NCBI GenBank assembly: GCA_023458035.1
Contig: JAEXAX010000022.1
Location: 1-23,772, forward strand
DNA: 23,772 nucleotides
Direction of reading: 5' to 3'
Origin: Bacillota bacterium
GTDB taxonomy: Bacteria > Bacillota > Clostridia > Lachnospirales > Lachnospiraceae
Shown: positions 1 to 5,446 of the stretch, in pieces
Layout: the number at the start of each line of letters is the position of its first letter
Position numbering within the stretch: the stretch's first letter is position 1
Made by a program: the position numbers and the translations under genes
The notes under the pieces: model-generated
Databases searched by the model: none
What the model saw: only the letters and a program-made list of their open reading frames with translations
Told to the model about the DNA's origin: nothing

Positions 1-365
1 GCGTAGTCATTAAGCTTCTGGCAGACGGAGAGGACACACAAAAGACGGTAACCCTGACCGAAAAAAATCAATGGACGGGAAGTTTTACAGAGCTGGATGA
101 ATACAAGGCAGGCCGGCGGATCGAGTATACCGTAGAAGAGGTAGAGGTGGCAGGCTATAAAGCAGTCATAACCGGGGATGTAAAAAAAGGTTTTATAGTT
201 ACAAATGAAAAAGAAGAGCATCCAACACCGCTAAAACCTGATGTGCCTAAGGATAAAGCGCCTAAAACAGGAGATAAAAGCAGCATAGATCAATATGCCG
301 GGATTATGTTGATGTCAGGAATATTATTACTGTTGACCGGATCCAAACGCAGGAAACAGGTATAA
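1..365 (+). CDS. Cna_B-type surface protein with sortase signal, 3' end only
   Basis: The gene enters the window from the left; the first whole codon is at base 3. The visible ~120 residues show one Cna_B-like beta-sandwich repeat (hallmarks TVTLTEKNQWTGSFTEL, YTVEEVEVAGY and GFIVTNEKEE), then a Pro/Lys-rich spacer, a sortase-type motif APKTGD, a hydrophobic segment (YAGIMLMSGILLLL) and a basic tail SKRRKQV. This order is the classic cell-wall sorting signal, with Ala replacing the first Leu of LPXTG. Proteins of this family are adhesins or pilin-like wall proteins whose Cna_B domains often carry isopeptide bonds. The ligand-binding N-terminus is outside the window, so its target is unknown. 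A GTG at 147 is internal and is not the start. The identification as a sortase-anchored Cna_B protein is firm; the biological role is inferred from the family. Confidence 0.88.
   Translation, partial: VVIKLLADGEDTQKTVTLTEKNQWTGSFTELDEYKAGRRIEYTVEEVEVAGYKAVITGDVKKGFIVTNEKEEHPTPLKPDVPKDKAPKTGDKSSIDQYAGIMLMSGILLLLTGSKRRKQV
106..121. repeat. 16-bp direct repeat, copy 1 (inside surface-protein CDS)
   Basis: AGGCAGGCCGGCGGAT occurs here within the Cna_B coding region and again, identically, at 375-390 just after its stop codon, 269 bases apart. It may be chance, because GGCCGGC-like words are common in this genome, or a trace of duplication or recombination. Confidence 0.5.
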
Positions 366-374
366 CAGCATATT

Positions 375-406
375 AGGCAGGCCGGCGGATTTTTGCAGGC
401 CTGTCT
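375..406 (+). terminator. Hairpin after the surface-protein gene, possible weak terminator
   Basis: AGGCAGGCC (375-383) pairs with GGCCTGTCT (398-406) over 9 bp with one G-T wobble; the 14-base loop contains five Ts. There is no T-run directly after the stem, so termination would be weak. The left arm is copy 2 of the 16-bp repeat (375-390). The hairpin lies inside the TTG-started extension of the next reading frame, which argues that the next gene starts further downstream. Confidence 0.35.
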
Positions 407-476
407 GCGTTATACCGGTGTTTTTATTTATGCCAAAGGTAAGAAGCAGTATGAAGATATGGAGCGAAAGCGGGAT

Positions 477-1436
477 ATGAGCAGAGAACAGGATCTAACA
501 GGGCTTCAATTTGGCCATTTGACGGTGCTGCGGCGCGCTCAGGGAACACAAAGCGGATATGCCAATTGGCTTTGTCGATGCAGCTGTGGAAAAGAAATCA
601 TTGTTAGTTCACGGCAGCTAAAACGCCGGACGGTTCAAAGCTGTGGCTGTTTGTCGCACAGAAATTCGCAAAATGGCCGCATGGCAGAGGATCTCAGCGG
701 TCAGGTTTTCGGAAGGCTGACTGTGCTGAAACGGATTGCAAATAAAAATGGACGTGTTTGTTGGCTTTGTCGCTGTGCTTGCGGAAATGAAAAAACATGC
801 ACTGCCCATGATCTTAAACAGGGAAAAGTGAAAAGCTGCGGCTGTCTAAAAAATCAGGAAGGGAAAAATTATAAAGATATTACCAATCATCGCTTCGGCC
901 GTTTGGTGGCAATTAAACCGACCCAAGACAAAGACAGCAAGGGCTCATACCGGTGGCAGTGCCGATGTGATTGCGGAAATCTTTGTATCGTGACGGAAGA
1001 TGCACTGAGCAGTGGGAATACAGTCAGCTGCGGCTGTCGAAAAAAAGAAATCATGGAGGTGATTGGTCAGCAGGTTCAATTGTATGAAGGAACCAGCTAT
1101 AGCTTTTTACGGTATCGCACAAAGGTCAGAGCGGATAGTCAAATTGGGCATCGAGGTATTACCGTTACACCAAAAGGAGTATACAAGGCTTATATAGGAT
1201 TTAAAGGAAAGCGATATTACCTTGGAACGTACAAAGAGCTTGCGGATGCGTTGTCTGCCCGAGAGGAGGCAGAACAGCTTATTCACAATGGATTTTGTAA
1301 TGCGTATGATCGGTGGAAAAAAATAAGTAACGGATGTAAAAGTTGGGAACAGGAGCATCCGTTGATATACGATGTCAGTTATCAAAATAAGGAGTTCAAG
1401 ATTTTTTGTAATATTGATGAGATAGAGAGACTGTGA
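477..1436 (+). CDS. Triple CxCxC/CGC zinc-binding-like repeat protein with AP2-like domain
   Basis: 319 residues from the chosen ATG. Three tandem units of roughly 50-65 residues share the pattern FGxLxxxx...W-x-CRCxCG...SCGC. Their cysteines are at about C33/C35/C37/C56/C58, C98/C100/C102/C121/C123 and C162/C164/C166/C185/C187, consistent with three zinc-binding knuckles. A C-terminal stretch (about 226-276, with VYKAYIGFKGKRYYLGTY and an Ala/Glu-rich helix) resembles the AP2/integrase-type three-strand DNA-binding module found in phage and homing-endonuclease-associated proteins. I see no HNH or other nuclease motif, so a DNA-binding accessory or regulator is likelier than an intact endonuclease. 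The ATG at 477 has GGAG 12 bases upstream and begins right before the first repeat; ATG at 459 and TTG at 393 are in-frame alternatives. The gene reads AT-richer than its neighbours, suggesting acquisition with a mobile element. Confidence 0.75.
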   Translation: MSREQDLTGLQFGHLTVLRRAQGTQSGYANWLCRCSCGKEIIVSSRQLKRRTVQSCGCLSHRNSQNGRMAEDLSGQVFGRLTVLKRIANKNGRVCWLCRCACGNEKTCTAHDLKQGKVKSCGCLKNQEGKNYKDITNHRFGRLVAIKPTQDKDSKGSYRWQCRCDCGNLCIVTEDALSSGNTVSCGCRKKEIMEVIGQQVQLYEGTSYSFLRYRTKVRADSQIGHRGITVTPKGVYKAYIGFKGKRYYLGTYKELADALSAREEAEQLIHNGFCNAYDRWKKISNGCKSWEQEHPLIYDVSYQNKEFKIFCNIDEIERL

Positions 1437-1602
1437 GCGCCTTGCAGTCATCGAGCTGATAGGGCAGTATGAATCTACTTTCGATAAAATGCTCTGGAAG
1501 ACCATATTATGCGTGCGAGTGGGTATCATGTATTACCGGCATTTTTCCCGTCCCGGGGCGCGTTTGCTTAATGTATTCATCATATGACAGGAAGCCTGAA
1601 GA

Positions 1603-1643
1603 AGAAAGAGAAAGCACCTCAGTTCGAGGTGCTTTCTCTTTCT
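1603..1643 (-). terminator. Terminator of the LacI gene, overlapping its stop codon
   Basis: A perfect 18-bp inverted repeat (1603-1620 with 1626-1643) and a 5-base loop. Read on the minus strand, the 3' side is pyrimidine-rich, (C)TTTCTCTTTCTTCTTC. The upstream arm lies inside the last codons of the LacI-family gene and the stop codon (1621-1619) is in the loop and far arm. On the plus strand no T-run follows, so it serves the minus-strand gene. Confidence 0.75.
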
Positions 1644-2617
1644 ACTAAGACGGATGACAGCATCAGGTGGACCGGAACAGATGGGGCATTGCCCTTTTGT
1701 TCGATTTCCTTAATCAGCATTTCGGCAGCGGTCCGACCAAGATCGGCCGATGGCATCTCCATGGCGGTCATGCCGGTCTGCAGCATGCTGCCGATGGTAT
1801 GACCGGTCAAGGAGATGACGCGCACCTGCTTGGTCGTGAGCCGGCGGTCGGCCAGCGCACGGATGGCTCCGAGCCCTTGGATATCCACGGTTGCCAGGAT
1901 GGCATCCAGATTTGGCACTTCGGCCAGCAGCTGCAATGTGCTTTCATAACCATAGTCAAAAGAAAAAAAGGGCAGGCAGCATTCACAGATATGCGGTGTC
2001 AGGCCGTAGCGTTCCATGGCCCGGGTGTAGCCGTGATGTCGTTCCGAGAAAGGGGATATCGGCAGAGAACCGGAGATCAGGCCGATATCCCGACAGCCTT
2101 TATGGTATAGGTGGCGGACAGCCTCGAAGCTGCCGGCTTCATAATCACCCACCACACTGCTGATCGAGCGTTCCTGCCGACGGATCAATTGGACGATCGG
2201 GATGCCGCTGGAGACGATGTCACGCAGCAGACGATTGTTTTTACCGGTGCCGGTGATGATAATGCCGTCTATAAGGCCATTTCGCAGACGGTTCAGACAG
2301 GTTCGCTCGATGACCGGATCATCACAGGTCACGCAGATGATGGTCTCGTAGCCGAGTTTCCGGCCGGCGGCCTCCAGACTTTGCAGAATCTCGGAGAAGA
2401 TATCCAGATGCAGACGGGGGACCACTACGCCGATGGTGTGTCGTTTGCCCTGGCGCAGGGCTTTGGCAATGACATTTGGGTGGTAACCGAGTTCTTTGGC
2501 CGCTTCATAGATGCGGGCCTTGGTGTCCGGATGAACATATGAGGTATTATTTAAGGCACGCGATACGGTGCTGACATCGACGTTTGCCAGTTTGGCAACA
2601 TCCTTCAGGGTAGCCAT
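1619..2617 (-). CDS. LacI/GalR-family transcriptional regulator
   Basis: 332 residues, the usual family length. Residues 1-50 are the LacI helix-turn-helix and hinge (LKDVAKLANVDVSTVSRALN, then ARIYEAAKELGYHPN). From about residue 60 (HTIGVVVPRLHLDIFSEILQ) it continues as a periplasmic-binding-protein-like effector domain, with typical motifs DGIIITGTG, DYEAGSFEAVRHL and DAILATVDIQGLGAIRAL. The ATG at 2617 is preceded by AAAGGAGA. It is divergent to the lyase and transporter genes, and the shared 392-base intergenic region holds four operator-like inverted repeats, one between its own promoter and start codon. I infer local repression of the lyase-transporter operon plus autoregulation. The effector cannot be read from sequence; it need not be a sugar. 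Confidence 0.93.
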   Translation of the reverse strand: MATLKDVAKLANVDVSTVSRALNNTSYVHPDTKARIYEAAKELGYHPNVIAKALRQGKRHTIGVVVPRLHLDIFSEILQSLEAAGRKLGYETIICVTCDDPVIERTCLNRLRNGLIDGIIITGTGKNNRLLRDIVSSGIPIVQLIRRQERSISSVVGDYEAGSFEAVRHLYHKGCRDIGLISGSLPISPFSERHHGYTRAMERYGLTPHICECCLPFFSFDYGYESTLQLLAEVPNLDAILATVDIQGLGAIRALADRRLTTKQVRVISLTGHTIGSMLQTGMTAMEMPSADLGRTAAEMLIKEIEQKGNAPSVPVHLMLSSVLVERESTSN

Positions 2618-2630
2618 AGAGTTCTCCTTT

Positions 2631-2644
2631 CACAAACGATTGCA
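2631..2644. promoter_or_regulatory. Operator-like site O1 (LacI 5' leader)
   Basis: CACAAACGATTGCA has CAA...TTG arms around a central CG, typical of LacI-family operators. The 17-mer ACAAACGATTGCAGAAA (2632-2648) is repeated exactly at 2896-2912. The site lies between the predicted LacI promoter and its ribosome binding site, so a bound repressor could act as an autoregulatory roadblock. Confidence 0.6.
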
Positions 2645-2696
2645 GAAAATAATATAAATTTTGTCTTTTTCTAATAAAAATCTCAGAGATAGCTTC

Positions 2697-2726
2697 AGTA
2701 TAGAGGAAAATGGACAGCCCTGTAAA
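2697..2726 (-). promoter_or_regulatory. Predicted sigma-A promoter for the LacI-family gene
   Basis: On the minus strand, -35 TTTACA (2726-2721) and -10 TATACT (2702-2697) are separated by 18 bases. Transcription would start near 2690, giving a leader of about 70 bases that contains O1. Confidence 0.6.
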
Positions 2727-2804
2727 TGTCTTTGCTTCCGATCTTATATATACCGTGATTATGCACAATAAACCAGCATTTATCTTGGTTATTTTGAAAA
2801 AGTA

Positions 2805-2818
2805 TGCAATTTATTGCA
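2805..2818. promoter_or_regulatory. Operator-like site O2
   Basis: TGCAATTTATTGCA has perfect 6-bp arms, TGCAAT and ATTGCA, around TT. Its centre is 21 bp (two helical turns) from the O3 centre. It shares the ATTGCAG half-site with O1, O3 and O4. Confidence 0.6.
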
Positions 2819-2825
2819 GTAGATA

Positions 2826-2839
2826 TGCAAATGATTGCA
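2826..2839. promoter_or_regulatory. Operator-like site O3
   Basis: TGCAAATGATTGCA has 5-bp arms TGCAA and TTGCA. It lies just upstream of the predicted -35 box of the lyase promoter, on the same helical face as O2. Confidence 0.6.
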
Positions 2840-2855
2840 GCAAGAGACGGAATCA

Positions 2856-2885
2856 TTGACGGGATATTGGAGGAAATGCTATAAC
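2856..2885 (+). promoter_or_regulatory. Predicted sigma-A promoter for the lyase-transporter operon
   Basis: TTGACG (2856-2861), an 18-base spacer, then an extended -10 TGCTATAAC (2877-2885). The start would be near 2891, so O4 covers about +4 to +17, an ideal position for repression. Confidence 0.7.
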
Positions 2886-2894
2886 GGCATCAGC

Positions 2895-2908
2895 AACAAA
2901 CGATTGCA
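2895..2908. promoter_or_regulatory. Operator-like site O4 (overlapping transcript start)
   Basis: AACAAACGATTGCA, the second copy of the exact 17-mer found at O1 (here 2896-2912), with central CG. It sits immediately after the predicted transcription start of the lyase gene. O1 and O4 centres are 264 bp apart, close to 25 helical turns, so looping is possible. Confidence 0.65.
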
Positions 2909-3009
2909 GAAATCAGCCGCAATCAGCGCGCGCGGCGACTGGTTTCTGTGATCTGCCTTTCTACCTGAATTGAAAAATATTTATTACTTTAATACGAGGA
3001 GAACACATC

Positions 3010-3978
3010 ATGAAAGTAAAGAATTTTAAGACCATCTTCCCGGCAGTTTCCGTGCCGTTAAATGAGGACTACAGCATCAACGAGGAAGAGTTCAGAGTAT
3101 ATCTGCGCTGGATTAAGAGTTTTTATGACAAGGGCATCCGGGGTTTGGTGTGTAATGGTCATACCGGTGAGATCACGGGTCTGACCAGAGCCGAGAGAAA
3201 GCGAGTGGTTGAGATTTGCGCCGAAGAGTGCGGTGATGTCATGACCATCGTTTCCGGTATCAACTGTGAGAATACACAGGAATCTATCGAGATGGCGGCA
3301 GAGGCTAAGGCTGCCGGTGCTGACGGTATCCTGTTAATGCCGCCGCACATGTGGCTGCGCTTCGGTATGCATGCCGATGCTCCGTTCCAGTACATAAAGG
3401 ACGTGGCCGAAGGAGCTGATATCGACATCGTTATCCACCTGTATCCGGCCATCTCCAAGGCCTTTTATCCGATAGAGGCCCTGATTAAGATGTGTAAGGA
3501 AATCGAGCATGTAAAATGCATCAAGATGGGCACCCGTGTAACCTCAATCTACGAGCATGATGTTCGTTTGCTTCGCCAGGAATGTCCGGATATCTCCCTG
3601 ATTACCTGTCATGATGAGACTCTGTGTGTCAGCTGGTTCCCGGGTATGGACGGAGCCTTGATCGGTTTCGCCGGCTGTGTGCCGGAATTGATCTGCCCGG
3701 CCTGGGACGTATTCAAGAATCCGGACAAGCACACCTTAAAGGAGGCTCAGGATTGGTCTGACCGCATCTATCACATTTCTCAGGCCATTTACGGCGGCGG
3801 ACAACCGTCCGGTGAGGCTCATGCCCGCCTGAAGGAAGCTCTGTATCAGAGAGGGGTATTCAGCAATGCCATCATGAGAAAACCGGTTCTGCCGCTGGAT
3901 CAGGAGGAAAAAAATTGGGTAGCCCTGGGTTTGGAGCGCAGCCGGCTGCCGAAGGTAGACATGAATCAGTTCAAGTAA
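3010..3978 (+). CDS. DapA/NanA-superfamily pyruvate-type aldolase or lyase
   Basis: 322 residues forming the TIM-barrel class I aldolase of the dihydrodipicolinate synthase/N-acetylneuraminate lyase superfamily. Visible landmarks are GLVCNGHTGEITGLT (about 45-59), the catalytic Tyr145 in IHLYPA and the Schiff-base Lys172 in CIKMGT. Two features depart from true DapA: the GTTGE loop is GHTGE, and the Arg that follows the Tyr loop in DapA and binds the aspartate semialdehyde carboxylate is absent (PAISKAF). It is therefore unlikely to make lysine. Superfamily members act as sugar-acid aldolases, dehydratases or lyases working through a pyruvate-like ketoacid. A GAGGAG ribosome site precedes the ATG. 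The transporter gene follows 98 bases later and a LacI-family repressor gene is divergent, which suggests inducible catabolism. The substrate is unknown. Confidence 0.85.
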   Translation: MKVKNFKTIFPAVSVPLNEDYSINEEEFRVYLRWIKSFYDKGIRGLVCNGHTGEITGLTRAERKRVVEICAEECGDVMTIVSGINCENTQESIEMAAEAKAAGADGILLMPPHMWLRFGMHADAPFQYIKDVAEGADIDIVIHLYPAISKAFYPIEALIKMCKEIEHVKCIKMGTRVTSIYEHDVRLLRQECPDISLITCHDETLCVSWFPGMDGALIGFAGCVPELICPAWDVFKNPDKHTLKEAQDWSDRIYHISQAIYGGGQPSGEAHARLKEALYQRGVFSNAIMRKPVLPLDQEEKNWVALGLERSRLPKVDMNQFK

Positions 3979-4076
3979 ATAAGTTTGCAGCCCGACTGTG
4001 CACAATCATAGCATCCGCAGCCGCGGTGCCTATCCTGGGGGTCTGGGCACAATGTATTTACTAAAGGAGATTTGGT

Positions 4077-5366
4077 ATGGAAAATGAAAAGAATACAGCT
4101 CCATTTGGCAGTGATATTAAGCGTTTGCCATTCAAAGAGCTGTTTAAGAGAATCGGTCCGGGCCTGATCGCGACCGGTATCGTTATCGGACCGGGGGCTG
4201 TGACGACATCGGCCATGATCGGTTCAAACTATGGATATTCCTTGATCTGGTTAATTATTCCGGTTATCGTTATGGGTATTACCTTTATGATGACCACGAA
4301 CCGTTTGGCTATTCTCACCGGTATGCCGACCCTCCATGCCATCCGTAAGTACTACGGCCCGGCGGCCTCCGGCTTTGTTGGAATTGCCTTATTCCTCGCT
4401 TGCTTTTTCTTTACCATGGGGAATGTATCAGGAACCGGTGCCGGTATGAAGTTGGTATTTCCGTTTATGAACTGGAAGATCGGTGCCATAATTATGGTCG
4501 GTGTGGTATTGTATTGCTATTTTGCAAAGAATGTTTATTCTAAAGTAGAGAAGCTGATCACCCTTTGTATCATCGTTATGATCCTATCCTTCTATATCAC
4601 CCTGATCGGTGTGGGCGGCCCGGACCGGGGCGGCCTTGGCAGGGGACTGGTAAGCTTTGCAGTGCCGAAGGGATCATTGGCTACGGCGCTGGCTTTCATT
4701 TCTACCAATGCTGCTGTTACATCCGGTATCTATGCGACGTACCTCGGTAAAGAGAAGAAGTGGCAGAAGGAGGACTTGTTTAATGGCGTTATGTTCACAG
4801 ATGCTCTGGTACACGTTGTCAGTGTTGTGCTGATCTCCGGTGCCATCATTCTGGTAGGGGCTGTCGTTCTGCATCCGCAGGGACTGACGATTAAGGCTCC
4901 GGCGCAGCTGGCGCAGATGCTGGTTCCGATCATGGGCAATGTAGCCGGTTATATCATGGGCCTGGCCTTACTGGGAGCCGGTTTCTCATCTTTATTAGCG
5001 AATACCCAGCGTGGTATGGTTCTGCTCGGTGCCGGTATCAACCGGCAGGATGTGGGGCTGGAAAGTAAGTTCATTAAATACGGCTGTCTGATCGTCATCC
5101 TGGCAGCAACCGGTATTGCCTTTAGTTACAATGGTTCTCCGACCCGGCTGATCCTGATGGCCAATGTAGCTACTTCGATCGCAACTCCGGTCGGTGGTCT
5201 GTTTATTCTGCTGCTGTTATGGAGAAAAGATTTAAATGAGGGCTACAAGAAACCGACCATTCTGCGTATCGCCATGACCATCAGCTATATTTTCGTATTA
5301 TTTATGACCATTTCGGCTCTGTCCGGTTCGATTCCGAAGTTAATTGCTTCTTTAGGATTTAAATAA
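4077..5366 (+). CDS. SLC11/Nramp-fold transporter lacking the canonical metal site
   Basis: 429 residues with about 11 predicted membrane segments and the Nramp family signature GPGLIATG...NYGYSLIW in TM1. The canonical DPGN metal-binding motif of TM1 is GPGA (residues 38-41), so both the Asp and Asn ligands are missing. In TM6 the metal-binding Met of the MPH motif aligns with Val214 (AAVTSGIYATY). A transition-metal or proton-coupled manganese role is therefore doubtful. Known precedent: some Nramp-fold proteins, such as YcsG beside the 5-oxoprolinase genes in Bacillus subtilis, sit with organic-acid enzymes. I infer uptake of the substrate of the upstream lyase. The ATG is preceded by AAAGGAG. 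A strong terminator follows at 5386, closing the two-gene operon. Automatic annotation would probably call it a divalent metal transporter. Confidence 0.85.
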   Translation: MENEKNTAPFGSDIKRLPFKELFKRIGPGLIATGIVIGPGAVTTSAMIGSNYGYSLIWLIIPVIVMGITFMMTTNRLAILTGMPTLHAIRKYYGPAASGFVGIALFLACFFFTMGNVSGTGAGMKLVFPFMNWKIGAIIMVGVVLYCYFAKNVYSKVEKLITLCIIVMILSFYITLIGVGGPDRGGLGRGLVSFAVPKGSLATALAFISTNAAVTSGIYATYLGKEKKWQKEDLFNGVMFTDALVHVVSVVLISGAIILVGAVVLHPQGLTIKAPAQLAQMLVPIMGNVAGYIMGLALLGAGFSSLLANTQRGMVLLGAGINRQDVGLESKFIKYGCLIVILAATGIAFSYNGSPTRLILMANVATSIATPVGGLFILLLLWRKDLNEGYKKPTILRIAMTISYIFVLFMTISALSGSIPKLIASLGFK

Positions 5367-5379
5367 TTTATGGTATAAT
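5351..5379 (+). promoter_or_regulatory. Possible promoter just before the terminator
   Basis: A weak -35 TTTAGG (5351-5356), 17 bases, then an extended -10 TGGTATAAT (5371-5379). Transcription would begin near 5386, the first base of the terminator hairpin, and could feed the zinc-ribbon gene at 5447. The -35 lies within the transporter's last codons. Confidence 0.35.
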
Positions 5380-5385
5380 ATTTTT

Positions 5386-5420
5386 AAGCCCTGCGACTGA
5401 AACGGCGCAGGGCTTTTTTT
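5386..5420 (+). terminator. Intrinsic terminator of the lyase-transporter operon
   Basis: A 10-bp stem, AAGCCCTGCG (5386-5395) with CGCAGGGCTT (5406-5415), a 10-base loop and a T-run to 5420. Confidence 0.92.
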
Positions 5421-5446
5421 GGAAAAAGAGAAGGGGGAGAAGTCAG

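Noticed and set aside
393..476. Longer N-terminus (TTG 393 or ATG 459) for the AP2-like gene
   Set aside because: The TTG start lies in a hairpin and has no ribosome site; 477 has GGAG 12 bases upstream and begins at the first repeat. 459 remains possible.
2631..2908. Catabolite-control (cre) sites
   Set aside because: The consensus TGnAAnCGnTnnCA is not met at both ends: O1 and O4 lack the left-hand TG and O2 and O3 lack the central CG. Dedicated LacI-family operators fit better.
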